This document shows, in pieces, positions 45,154-56,946 of a stretch of 64,000 bases of DNA. Under the pieces are notes generated by a model, which was not told the DNA's origin, did no database searches, and saw nothing but the letters and a program-made list of their open reading frames with translations. Origin of the DNA: Aphrophora alni. Taxonomy: Eukaryota > Arthropoda > Insecta > Hemiptera > Aphrophoridae. The DNA is taken from contig OY740765.1 of the NCBI GenBank assembly GCA_963513935.1, positions 122,083,362 to 122,147,361 of the forward strand. Direction: 5' to 3'. How positions within the stretch are numbered: position 1 is the first letter of the stretch; each line of letters starts with the position of its first letter. Made by a program: the position numbers and the translations under genes.

Positions 45154-46282
45154 ATACGTTTAAATTAAGAATATTTGTTAAGTCTTTTGAATAGGTTTTT
45201 CAATGGAAATTTCTATGTTAAAATTGTAAATTTAAAAAATGTAAATTGTAAGCTTGCAAAACAAATGTACAAAATTCCGTTAGGAATAAGTGGAACCTAA
45301 ATAACATTGTTAAAAGTAAATGTTGTAAATTCAATGTTTAAAATAGATTCAATAAAGATTTTGAAACCAAACTCAAACTAGGTCAAAAGTACCCAACTAC
45401 ATAAATAATTTAGTGTAAGGATGTCACAATAAATTTTAGTATAGTTAAAAGTCAAAGATGAATTGAAAAGGGTAGAAAGAACCGTTATTAGAGTCTTAAA
45501 TAAACCAGTAGTACATAAGCAACAGCTGGTCACAATTTCAATGGGCAAGAAAGAGACAGGAAATGAGTCAAAGTCCAGTTCATTGAAACAAATTAACAAT
45601 AGGCTAATTTAGGGAAAACATGAGATAAGCAAACATAGCAGGTAGATAGGCGGCAGGCAAAAAGGTTTGCTTTCATATAAATTGAAGGGAAGGTTGTCCC
45701 TATATCAAGTAATGTTAATATAGTAGTATTAATGGAATTGTAGGAGTAATTTATAAAGTAAGATACTTTAATTATTGTTACCTTTTTACAGTTTATAACA
45801 TTTTGTTGTAAACCCAAGGAGAAATAAAATAAATAAAATTTTATTTTATGGTCATTGGTTTTAATGTGTTTATTTGATATAGGTAGCCTTATAAGAGAAA
45901 GTGTTTGTTGTGTTAATCAAATGTTTAATATAAAAAGTTTACTTGTATGTTTACAGAAAAGGTGTAAGCATACAAGAGAGAAGTGCAAAGATCGTGTAAG
46001 TGTGTTACATACAATTGTATTTTCAGGGGAAAAAAAAGACTCAATTAATGATGAAATGTATTATTATTGTGTCAATTAAGATAATGAAATTGAAATTTCA
46101 GTAAAAAAAAAAAAAAATTGAATCTTAATTAAATTTTAGTCAAGGGAAGAAGGGGTATTTCAAATTGTGTTAAGTAGAGTCAGAGTAAAGTAACTTCACC
46201 CCAATTAACTCTAAGAAGAGATAATTTTAAATTTTAACTGAAAAAATTTTAAATAATTTTTCCAACTTTTGTCAAGGGAATT
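45154..46282 (+). other. 3' non-coding interior of element B, copy 1
   Basis: No long ORF is supported. Several aataaa signals lie within it. It ends in gtcaagggaattTGTGAC, where aagggaa is a likely polypurine tract for plus-strand priming. Confidence 0.65.
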
Positions 46283-47721
46283 TGTGACGGATTAAAAAGT
46301 TAGAAAGTCCTAATCCGCCACAAGGCAATTTGAAAGAAAGTCCATTTACAGGTACCGCAATAGAAAGTAGGTCAACCTGGTACCGTTAGATTTACAAGTA
46401 ACTACCCCAACAATTATGAAATATTCCTTTGAACCTAACTAACTATTATTTAAAACAGAACTTTTTATAAAAGAAAAAATATATATTTTTTTTAATGATT
46501 AGTTATGTATAAGCATGTTGTTTTGTATAACCCAGGAGAAATAAGTATGAATTTAACGAAAATTGCTCCAAAATATTGTCATAATAATTTAAATAAAATT
46601 CATAAAAGTTTATTTAAAAACCATGATAAAATGTAAAGGGAAAGTAGGCAGAGGTGGGGAGGAGTGAAATCTTTGCGTTAAACGGGACAACCCCAAAAAT
46701 CAGAGAAGGGGAGTGACGTCACACAACAAAACTATAAAACTCCCTGCCCAAAGCCAACAGCTCTCTCTTCTTACCACTCTGTTAACACTATGTTAACACT
46801 CTTCTTCGCAAGTTTTGAGTTAAATATTTTAGTGATGATTCATTCAGTCTTTCGGTCATTCTTTTAATTCTAAAATGTTAAAGTAAAATAACAGTTTTAT
46901 TTTCAATGTATTAATTTCAACTAACGAATGTAGATTCGATAAAACATCACAAATTGGCATAATTTGGAAGCATCAGTAGACACAGCAAACAACTTTAAAC
47001 GTTCATCGGAAGCAGATTGGAGAAATTCAGACTGGCAATACGAGGATTCAATCATCGCTTTTGTAAGGTACCGAAATATCGAATCTGAACATTATAAGAT
47101 CAATGACAACTTTTAAATTCCATAAATTATCATAAAGTTTAGAGTCAGTAAATTCAGTAATACTTATTTCTCATTGGGTGGATTAGAAGCATTAATATTG
47201 TTTATATCATTTTAATTAAAATTTGTAATATAAGAAAATGTTGCTATAAATATAGATTTTTGTACAAATAACTAAAAATTTTAGTAAGTATTTATAAGTT
47301 GTATAAATATCAATTAAGGAGATAAATTCTTACAAGTTAATACTATCACCCTTGAGTACGTTATTTTGCATAGTCTCCCATTCTACTTTTGCTATCCTAT
47401 ATTTATGTTAATTTGTAAGTACATTAATAAAACCTAAACTAAAGTCAGGAATCATAGTTCTCCAAATGGCACGAGTCGAGATAGAGTCAAAAATCGGCTC
47501 AAATTAAGCTTAAATTTATACAAAAACCTTACACATAAGAATTTATTGTATACACCACCGGAAAAAGGGGGTAAACAATATTTTCTTGCGTTTGATCTTT
47601 TTGATTCCAAATATCAGGACCATATATATATATAAAAAACCAGCTGCGCGGAGCCGGGTAGATCGTCGTACGAGGCTCTACATACATACAATCGTGCAGG
47701 GAATAGAAGAAGATCATCGCA
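46283..47721 (+). repeat. LTR 2 of array B (mosaic)
   Basis: Its first 17 bases equal LTR 3 (attaaaaag, not attagaaag), while at every later difference between LTR 1 and LTR 3 it follows LTR 1. Confidence 0.88.
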
Positions 47722-47913
47722 AGTGGCGCCCAACAACGTGGGGCGGTGATAATAATTGATTTTAAAGTAAAATGAATTATTAATTGCTGCTCTACACGAA
47801 CAGAACTATCCTGACATTAGATTAGGTTTAAAAATTGCTAGTTCTAAGAAAGTATATAATTTTAGCAATAATTTCATATCATTATTTAGTTAGTAAAAGT
47901 AAGAAAGATTAAA

Positions 47914-49188
47914 ATGGCTAAAGAACTAGGTCAAAAATCGACGAAAGAAACTGAATCCGAAATGGCTAAAATAATGCAGTATCTGAAGAGTATGTAAGCG
48001 CAAAGAAATAAAGATAAAGAAGAGGCGGAATTAAATAGGCGTAAAGATAAAGAAGAGGCGGAATTAAATAGGCGTAAAGAAAAAGAAGAGGCGGAATTAA
48101 ATAGGCGTAAAGAAAAAGAAGAGGCGGAATTAAAAAGTAATAAAGATAAAGCAGAAATGGTGAAAGAAATAAAATCGGTTGCAGAGGAAATGAAACAAAC
48201 TTTTTCCGCAGAATTAAGAAAGTATGGGGAAAAATTAGATGAAGTTGATAAACAAATAGTGGACATAAAAAAGGATGTGACCGACCTTAGGGAAGATCAG
48301 ATCTTAAATAATAATAAAATTGAATTAGCTACGATTGAATTTGAAAAATTTAAATTAGGTAACGCTACAGAATTAGGCACAATAAATAAGAGAATTAATA
48401 CTGTAGAAAGGAATATGAATACTGGGGGGGAATCAAGTAGGCCTGTGGTGTATTTACACCATAGAGAAAAAGAAATAGATAAATTAGAGTTTAATGGAAG
48501 GGCAAAGGAAAGCCCAGTAGACTTTATTAGTAAAGTAGAAGAATTGTTTAATGATATCAATCCAGCTTTAGAAGATAACGAACGGTTAAAAATAGCCGAA
48601 GAACACATGATAGGAAATGCTAGGGATTGGTGGAAAGTTGTAAAAGGGAGTTCTAAAACATATACAGAATTTAAATCAATGTTTTTAAAACAATATTGGG
48701 GATCAGGAGTGCAAGAAAAAATTAGGAGAGAAATAGATAATAGTAAGTATAATCCTCAAGGGAATATAACTAGAGTAGAATATTTTGTAAAGATGGTAGG
48801 CAAAGCATTGTATTTAAACCCACCAATTCCGGAAGATGATTTAGTGAGAAAAATAATGAGACATTTTGGACACGAAATCAATATGATTAGTTTAGGATGG
48901 ACAAACAAGAATATAAAAGAAGCCATTGAGTTTTTGAATGTGCTGGAAGGCGAAGGCACTAGATTACCAGAGTATAGAATGCCAGAGTATAGAAATAGTA
49001 ATTATGGTAAGCAGGATAGGTACTTTAATACAAAGGGACCCAGTCAGCGTCGCGACCATTATGAAGGCCCTAAACCACCTACCCTTTCATCCTATGGGAA
49101 ACGCCCCGAAACACCTAAAAACCAACAGCCTTCTAAACCTGGTCCATCTCAACCCAAAGTCCAATATCAAGGTCTTCCAAAAAACTAA
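47914..49188 (+). pseudogene. gag of element B, copy 2, same in-frame stop
   Basis: Identical to 42439-43713 as far as compared, displaced by 5475 bp. The TAA after codon 27 is at 47995-47997, so the stop predates the duplication. The reading frame is otherwise open to 49188. Confidence 0.8.
49179..49185 (+). promoter_or_regulatory. -1 ribosomal frameshift site, copy 2
   Basis: Same A-AAA-AAC heptamer, frame, stop and hairpin as at 43704. Confidence 0.75.
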
Positions 49189-49232
49189 AGAGGGAGGTCC
49201 CTAATCATAATAAATGGAGACGGAACTACAAA

Positions 49233-50468
49233 TTGGGGACTGAAGATGCAAAAACGGAAAATAACTTGGAATTGATGAAACCAAAGAAGGTATTAAATAA
49301 AAGTTTAACCAAAATTCATGAAGTTAAGCTTAATGATCTGAAATACAATGTACGTGAGGATTTGATGGAAGAAAGTAATTTAGTCCTTGCGATAGACAAG
49401 AAATTACCAGTATGTCCAATGATTGAAGTTAGGATAGGGGAAGAAAATCTTGAAATGAGTATAGACACTGGAGCTCAATTGTCATGCCTACAAGAAGAAT
49501 ATTATCTGAACCTACTTAGCAAAGGATTCAATTGTTTGGAACTTCCCGTACAAAATGTTGAAGTGACAACAGCGATAAAGAAGAAACGGCAAAAAGTTAA
49601 TAAACAAATATTAACATCTATGGAAATAAATGGCGAGAAATTGGACGTAATTTTACTAATTGTACCAAACTTAGATGGTATAGGAATTTTAGGATGTAAC
49701 ATGTTAAATGAAACTAGAGCCAGAATAAATATGGAAAGAAAATTTGTTATCTTCCATATAAACGGTGAACAAATAGTTGTTGATTTTTTAAACAACGAAA
49801 ATTTATCAGAAAGGACAATGTCGTTGTCATACAGAAAGGACAATATCAAAATGGAACCAAAAATAACACCTAAGGTTCAAATAGGAGGTCCTTATGCGAT
49901 AAAGCGAGATTTAGGGGCTTTACCGTTAATCACTCGTCCTGGGAGTGATAGTAAAATCAATACAGGAGAAAAGGGAGATCAAAAGGATACAAAGGAATCC
50001 ACCCCACGTCAAGGGAAGGAGGTTTCCGAAATTACAAAGAAAATAGTGCCTAAGATTAAAAATATCAAGTATAAAAAAAGTCAACGTCAAAAATTGGGGA
50101 AGAATAAGGTTAAGGTAGTAAATAGCTCTCAGAGCAACCAATCGTCGGAAACCATGGAGGAAGATAGTCTAAAAGAAGACCTCAATACCATGAGTTCAAT
50201 TAAGGAGAAAATCCTTAGCTCTAGTAGCAAAAACATCACATCATCTAATAAATCGGCCAAGACCGAAGATGTTTGTGTCCAATATACCGAAACAAACTTC
50301 TGTCCACAAAAAGACAAAAAAGACATAATAAAAAGCTTCGTTATTAATAAAACAAACATGGCCAAGAAGAAAACTGTAATTTCAAATCCTGACTTCCAAA
50401 ATAAACAAACAAGGACGAAACAGTCCAGAACAAGACAGAATGAAGAGCGAAACAAAGGAGGTAAATAA
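49233..50468 (+). CDS. aspartic protease and basic tail, element B copy 2
   Basis: Protein identical to that at 43758-44993, with the DTG catalytic motif and ILG motif intact and the same lack of an ATG at the junction. The truncated pol-like frame follows at 50440-50628. Confidence 0.82.
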   Translation: MGTEDAKTENNLELMKPKKVLNKSLTKIHEVKLNDLKYNVREDLMEESNLVLAIDKKLPVCPMIEVRIGEENLEMSIDTGAQLSCLQEEYYLNLLSKGFNCLELPVQNVEVTTAIKKKRQKVNKQILTSMEINGEKLDVILLIVPNLDGIGILGCNMLNETRARINMERKFVIFHINGEQIVVDFLNNENLSERTMSLSYRKDNIKMEPKITPKVQIGGPYAIKRDLGALPLITRPGSDSKINTGEKGDQKDTKESTPRQGKEVSEITKKIVPKIKNIKYKKSQRQKLGKNKVKVVNSSQSNQSSETMEEDSLKEDLNTMSSIKEKILSSSSKNITSSNKSAKTEDVCVQYTETNFCPQKDKKDIIKSFVINKTNMAKKKTVISNPDFQNKQTRTKQSRTRQNEERNKGGK

Positions 50469-50628
50469 TTCTAGGCCCAATGTAAAGAAAGGTAAACCTA
50501 AAATTAAAATTAAAATGGCAAGTTCAAATATAATATCTGACCCAGATTATAAATATTTCGAAAATAGTGTATTGAATAACGAGCAAAAATTAATTATAGA
50601 AGATCTAGTTAAAAAGAATAAAGTATAA

Positions 50629-51757
50629 ATACGTTTAAATTAAGAATATTTGTTAAGTCTTTTGAATAGGTTTTTCAATGGAAATTTCTATGTTAAAATT
50701 GTAAATTTAAAAAATGTAAATTGTAAGCTTGCAAAACAAATGTACAAAATTCCGTTAGGAATAAGTGGAACCTAAATAACATTGTTAAAAGTAAATGTTG
50801 TAAATTCAATGTTTAAAATAGATTCAATAAAGATTTTGAAACCAAACTCAAACTAGGTCAAAAGTACCCAACTACATAAATAATTTAGTGTAAGGATGTC
50901 ACAATAAATTTTAGTATAGTTAAAAGTCAAAGATGAATTGAAAAGGGTAGAAAGAACCGTTATTAGAGTCTTAAATAAACCAGTAGTACATAAGCAACAG
51001 CTGGTCACAATTTCAATGGGCAAGAAAGAGACAGGAAATGAGTCAAAGTCCAGTTCATTGAAACAAATTAACAATAGGCTAATTTAGGGAAAACATGAGA
51101 TAAGCAAACATAGCAGGTAGATAGGCGGCAGGCAAAAAGGTTTGCTTTCATATAAATTGAAGGGAAGGTTGTCCCTATATCAAGTAATGTTAATATAGTA
51201 GTATTAATGGAATTGTAGGAGTAATTTATAAAGTAAGATACTTTAATTATTGTTACCTTTTTACAGTTTATAACATTTTGTTGTAAACCCAAGGAGAAAT
51301 AAAATAAATAAAATTTTATTTTATGGTCATTGGTTTTAATGTGTTTATTTGATATAGGTAGCCTTATAAGAGAAAGTGTTTGTTGTGTTAATCAAATGTT
51401 TAATATAAAAAGTTTACTTGTATGTTTACAGAAAAGGTGTAAGCATACAAGAGAGAAGTGCAAAGATCGTGTAAGTGTGTTACATACAATTGTATTTTCA
51501 GGGGAAAAAAAAGACTCAATTAATGATGAAATGTATTATTATTGTGTCAATTAAGATAATGAAATTGAAATTTCAGTAAAAAAAAAAAAAAATTGAATCT
51601 TAATTAAATTTTAGTCAAGGGAAGAAGGGGTATTTCAAATTGTGTTAAGTAGAGTCAGAGTAAAGTAACTTCACCCCAATTAACTCTAAGAAGAGATAAT
51701 TTTAAATTTTAACTGAAAAAATTTTAAATAATTTTTCCAACTTTTGTCAAGGGAATT
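50629..51757 (+). other. 3' non-coding interior of element B, copy 2
   Basis: Copy of 45154-46282, ending in the same purine tract before LTR 3. Confidence 0.65.
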
Positions 51758-53194
51758 TGTGACGGATTAAAAAGTTAGAAAGTCCTAATCCGCCACAAGG
51801 CAATTTGAAAGAAAGTCCATTTACAGGTACCGCAATAGAAAGTAGGTCAACCTGGTACCGTTAGATTTACAAGTAACTACCCCAACAATTATGAAATATT
51901 CCTTTGAACCTAACTAACTATTATTTAAAACAGAACTTTTTATAAAAGAAAAAATATTATTATTTTTTTTAATGATTAGTTATGTATAAGCATGTTGTTT
52001 TGTATAACCCAGGAGAAATAAGTATGAATTTAACGAAAATTGCTCCAAAATATTGTCATAATAATTTAAATAAAATTCATAAAAGTTTATTTAAAAACCA
52101 TGATAAAATGTAAAGGGAAAGTAGGCAGAGGTGGGGAGGAGTGAAATCTTTGCGTTAAACGGGACAACCCCAAAAATCAGAGAAGGGGAGTGACGTCACA
52201 CAACAAAACTATAAAACTCCCTGCCCAAAGCCAACAGCTCTCTCTTTTTACCACTCTGTTAACACTATGTTAACACTCTTCTTCGCAAGTTTTAAGTTAA
52301 ATATTTTAGTGACGATTCATTCAGTCTTTTGGTCATTCTTTTAATTCTAAAATGTTAAAGTAAAATAACAGTTTTATTTTCAATGTATTAATTTCAACTA
52401 ACGAATGTAGATTCGATAAAACATCACAAATTGGCATAATTTGGAAGCATCAGTAGACACAGCAAACAACTTTAAACGTTCATCGGAAGCAGATTGGAGA
52501 AATTCAGACTGGCAATACGAGGATTCAATCATCGCTTTTGTAAGGTACCGAAATATCGAATCTGAACATTATAAGATCAATGACAACTTTTAAATTCCAT
52601 AAATTATCATAAAGTTTAGAGTCAGCAAATTCAGTAATACTTATTTCTCATTGGGTGGATTAGAAGCATTAATATTGTTTATATCATTTTAATTAAAATT
52701 TGTAATATAAGAAAATGTTGCTATAAATATAGATTTTTGTACAAATAACTAAGAATTTTAGTAAGTATTTATAAGTTGTATAAATATCAATTAAGGAGAT
52801 AAATTCTTACAAGTTAATACTATCACCCTTGAGTACGTTATTTTGCATAGTCTCCCATTCTACTTTTGCTATCCTATATTTATGTTAATTTGTAAGTACA
52901 TTAATAAAACCTAAACTAAAGTCAGGAATCATAGTTCTCCAAATGGCACGAGTCGAGATAGAGTCAAAAATCGGCTCAAATTAAGCTTAAATTTATACAA
53001 AAACCTTACACATAAGAATTTATTGTATACACCACCGGAAAAAGGGGGTAAACAATATTTTCTTGCGTTCGATCTTTTTGATTCCAAATATCAGGACCAT
53101 ATATATAAAAAACCAGCTGCGCGGAGCCGGGTAGATCGTCGTACGAGGCTCTACATACATACAATCGTGCGGGGAATAGAAGAAGATCGTCGCA
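51758..53194 (+). repeat. LTR 3 of array B
   Basis: It starts TGTGACGGATTA and ends ATCGTCGCA. It differs from LTRs 1 and 2 at about ten or more sites (for example a shorter TA run near 53100). It is followed by unrelated DNA at 53195. Confidence 0.88.
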
Positions 53195-53789
53195 AACTAG
53201 TGGTTGACTTATATTATACTTCCAAGATATACATTATTGATATCTAATCCCCTTTATTTTAAACTACAGTATATCTATTAGTCCCAAGTTAGAGCAAGCT
53301 GAATATTATAATGAAATATTACAAAATTCAAATGAGTCTACATTATTTATTATATTCATTTAAGAATACACTGTTGGTTTGGTCACCTTTATTTTTGTAA
53401 GTATTGGCTACCGTGTTTTTAACTGTATTGTTCTCAAAACTGATTCTGATGAATCCCATTGATAGTTCCGACCAAATGCTCTTGATCAACCGACGAGCAG
53501 AGCCTCCAGCTGTCACTGTTGGTCTTTTCAATAATGACCGACCTATGCCCTTGGTCATGGTGGGTTAATACCTTCCCAGGTTAGTGACCTAAGTATTTTG
53601 TCTAGAGTCAGCTATTGTAATACTTTCCAATATATTTCACAATAATAGACTGTCTTCTGTGTATTTTCTTGGGACTTAGAATAAAAATTATATTTGATAG
53701 TTAAACAATTATTCCTTACCGTTAAAATAAAATAATACTTCTAAACATGAAATTATTATTAAACACTAAATTGTATAATCTTTACTTAC
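53195..53789. other. intron sequence with an unexplained minus-strand frame
   Basis: A 71-codon minus-strand frame (53558-53343) with GC-richer, coding-like composition contains SARRLIKSIWSELSMGFIRI. I do not recognise it. It has no clear splice borders in phase with Vps15 and may be a transposon fragment. Confidence 0.35.
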
Positions 53790-53930
53790 CGAAGCAAGTC
53801 CAGGTAAGATGTATTCTGGAAAGATATTGGTATCATTTAAAGGTATAGTATCTACCAAGGTCAAACATTTTGTCAATGTATGTAATGCACAAACACGAAC
53901 CCTGTGTGAAGGATCATGGATCAAATATAA
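53790..53930 (-). CDS. Vps15: Vps15 exon, most conserved HEAT segment
   Basis: This 141-nt exon (47 codons, phase 0 at both ends) has a ttgcag acceptor and a gtaagt donor. It contains [19 protein letters not shown] and [13 protein letters not shown], the best-conserved run of the Vps15 HEAT array (PRVRA.ALRTLTK and NIYPEYILPGIA in animal orthologues). This match is the main anchor for naming the locus. Downstream lies the 37.9-kb intron that carries most of the transposons in this window. Confidence 0.93.
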
Positions 53931-54349
53931 CTGCAACATATTGTTAACAATAGAATAGTACATAATTCAATTTTATTTTAGCGCACCATTAACAATTTTG
54001 GGATAATTTTAATGTTCATATAAATTGTTCCATATTTTAATATTTTCAATGCAAGTCCTTATTAATTTCTAAGACATCTTTAACCCTTTAAATGTAAAAC
54101 TAAAATTGGTAAAAATTGAGATTATGTTACTTTATGTTAAACAAATTTATATTTGTTTTTCTCAAAGATAAGTTTTCCCTAGCTCTGTATGTGATAAGGG
54201 TACAACAAAAATAAATAAATATAATTTTGGATCATTGTTTTCATTCTTACAAAATATTGAATAAGTTAAGAAATGAGCTATAAAAGTGAAATAATAATTT
54301 TTAAAACGTAAAACCTGAAGGAAAACATAAAAACTGAATGAAAATATTA
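53931..54349. other. intron sequence
   Basis: TTTAACCCTTTAAATG at about 54079 looks like a TTAA followed by a piggyBac-type CCC end, but no partner end was found. Confidence 0.35.
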
Positions 54350-54490
54350 GTCCAATGCATCAAGCTGTTTTGTATGGTAATGCTCAAAACAATCTCCTGG
54401 GTGCAGTGAAGGTGAATTTGTACAGGTTTTGCACACATAATATATCTCTTGACACAAACAATGCAGTGCACCCATTTTTGGGTTCACTTT
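54350..54490 (-). pseudogene. piggyBac transposase C-terminal Cys-rich fragment
   Basis: A minus-strand frame gives YYVCKTCTNSPSLHPGDCFE followed by HYHT. This is the CX2C..LH..CF..YHT pattern that ends piggyBac transposases (the zinc-binding domain that recognises the element ends). The sequence differs from the domain of the element at 60365, so it is from another piggyBac family. Nothing of the catalytic domain is left. Confidence 0.6.
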
Positions 54491-56340
54491 TACTTATGTT
54501 ATGCAAAATAATGTTCTCTACTTTACTACCCATATCATCATCATTATTATATACACTTGCAAATGTCATGTCCATTACTCCAAGTACAAATTCATTAAAT
54601 TCCGGATAAGATATTCATTAACAAAATAGTAAGATATAAAACATTGTATTCAATTATTTAAAATCGAACAAGAGATACTAAGAAACCATAAACCATTACA
54701 GCGATCAAGTATGTCTGCATACTATAAACAAGTGAGTAGTCAATTGGCTCAGAAGTGGGAACTTCTGTCAATGCTGTGTACATTTAGGCGAGGCTAAGTG
54801 CTCAATACAGGTTAATTGTCACTGCAATATGCAACCAATACGATTACTCGCAAAACATATTGGAGGCATACACAAACAATGAAACCCATACTTGCCTACA
54901 CTCTGTTAGTTCTTTCATTAATTAATTTAGACACAATGGGACATTATGTGTTGTTGCGTATTATCTCATCAACGCCGGTTAAAGCAAGTAATACTTACAT
55001 GCGTATGAAATGATGTCAATAACGTTTAAAGGTTTTTAGGATTGAATTAAATTAAAATCTAATTAAGTATTTATCATACAAAATATATTACATAAATTTA
55101 TAAAATTATTCAATCTCATCAACAAATTCTGAATTCATCAATTTCTGCAACCTTACTTTCATTTTTATTACTCATTTTTAACAAAAAGTATTCCAAAATA
55201 CACACAAAACAAAAACAAATCTATATCTAAATTCGAGTTACAAGTAGTTATGCTACAGAGTAACTAAACAATTTTTAATTTAACAATATTTAGTTAGAAA
55301 AACTGTCTCAAGGTTGTAGTATTCTATGAAAATTATCAATACAGAAAACTTTACACGAGTGACAACTGCACAACTATAGACTGGCAAGGTATTTCTATAA
55401 GGTTATAAAACAAATACTTCTACAAACCCTAACATGTTATTTATCATTGTTTTTCAGAAAGTCCAATGAATAAAACCGTTATATACACAAATCTTTGGAA
55501 AAAGTATATTTTTATCTGCAATATACAATTTTTACACAATTGTAGATTTAAATAAAAATTTGTTTTGAAATTAAGACATTAAATATTGATGCAATTTATT
55601 TGTGAAGATAAACATACATGCTGTTGCAACATTTAAAGCCAAGATCAAAATTTGTATAACATAAAATAAAAAAAGTTGACAGATTTTGCATTCAGTATTC
55701 GAAAATGTAAACATAAACCAAACTGAACTATTTTTTATATGGTTTTGTAGATAAAAGACACAATAATATAAAACCATATAATGCAAACTAAACAAAATCT
55801 CAAATTAATAGAAAGACTGAATGTGACAGTAGATAAGAGCTGAACTCTACCGTCAACGAGGTCTTGTGTAATATTAATCGCAACTATAATATTGATATAT
55901 CAAAAATTCTGAATCTTTCCTTGATGTAAAAATTTAACACATTTACAAAAAATTCATTAACAAAAGTAGTCAATAGTTTTGCAAGAACTAGTAGTTATGT
56001 GTCATTTTCGAAAATCAGAAGAACATAGATAGTTTGAAGCAATTCAAACAACATAGTGGTAGCAATAATTTTTAATGGAACATATATTAACCATAAAGTA
56101 CAAAATTTATTTTTTGCAGTAGAGTAGAGAAGTTTCATATTTTTCAGATTCTGTTTTCGTACCTGACATTATGCAAATAACAACAAAGTGTGTAATTTAA
56201 TGTTTTTTTGAATGTTTGTTAAGCTTTATGTGTATATAAATATGATAGTGTAGAATTTTTTTTTTTTTGTATGGAGAGTGAAAACATTACACCGGGACTT
56301 TAATGTTGCTCTATGGATAATAAAAAGCATAGCTTCGCAA
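54491..56340. other. intron sequence, nothing recognised
   Basis: AT-rich DNA with no domain-bearing frame. A GC-richer stretch at 54700-55015 shows no similarity I can name. Confidence 0.45.
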
Positions 56341-56583
56341 ATACTGGTAGTCACATACTACTGTTGATAAGATGTTTGTGACTATTGGCAGTTACATACC
56401 ACTGGCAATAAGATGTTTGTGATTACTGGTAGTTATAAACAACTGGTAGTAAGAATTTGATGACTACTGGTAGTCATATACCACTGGTAATAAGAAGTTT
56501 GTGATACCGGTAATCACATACCACTGGTAATACAAAGTGGGAAACTACTGGTTGTCATATCCCACTGATAATTAAGAAGTTTG
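56341..56583. repeat. minisatellite, about six 41-bp units
   Basis: Diverged units built as tactggtagtcatataccac, tggtaataagaagtttgtga. Each unit contains two near-inverted ACTGGTA/TACCACTGGT parts and so could form small hairpins. Confidence 0.8.
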
Positions 56584-56840
56584 CCACTTCTAGTTTTAAG
56601 AATACATATACATTTTATTTCCAATAATAAAACATATCATGATATTAATTATTTTCAATACCAAATATTCCTGAAATAGGACATTATCAAATTTCCCAGT
56701 TAGTTGTGTAAAAAAGTGTTTATTATATTAATAGCAAATATTTCTAACATACCGCTTTATCACAAAAATAAATGTAAAAAGTTTACTTTTCAAAATACTG
56801 GAATATGAAGGAGAACAATAACTGACATATTAATACTCAC

Positions 56841-56946
56841 GATGTATGGTAAGATTCTATCCAAGACGGTCTCTGAAGGTGAATGACCAGCAATAACCAG
56901 CAAGATCTCCAAACATTGCAGTTTAGAGTTGGATAAATGTAGGCCT
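56841..56946 (-). CDS. Vps15: Vps15 exon, HEAT repeat
   Basis: This 106-nt exon lies between a taatag acceptor and a gtgagt donor. One base completes the arginine codon begun in the previous exon, and 35 codons follow. It encodes GLHLSNSKLQCLEILLVI and then a segment ending DRILPYI. The SKL..LE.LL and LDRI.PY patterns are typical of the Vps15 HEAT repeats. An alternative acceptor three bases downstream would break the reading frame match, so the start at 56946 is preferred. It ends at a codon boundary, matching the next exon. Confidence 0.87.

Larger units (their letters stand above)
40809..53194 (+). mobile_element. LTR retrotransposon array B: LTR-int-LTR-int-LTR
   Basis: Three LTRs of about 1.44 kb (40809-42246, 46283-47721, 51758-53194) enclose two 4036-bp interiors with the same ORFs. 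The repeat period is exactly 5475 bp. Each interior has a tRNA-Lys-type primer site, gag, protease and a purine tract (aagggaa) before the next LTR, but no reverse transcriptase, RNase H or integrase. No target duplication is found, and the first LTR lacks the TGTGA start of the others. The array lies in the 37.9-kb Vps15 intron, opposite to the gene. Confidence 0.9.

Noticed and set aside
45855..46079. Possible env remnant after protease in element B
   Set aside because: A 74-codon frame without signal peptide, membrane segment or family motif.
56338..56585. CRISPR-like array
   Set aside because: The 41-bp units are contiguous and diverged without unique spacers, and the DNA is eukaryotic. 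It is a minisatellite.
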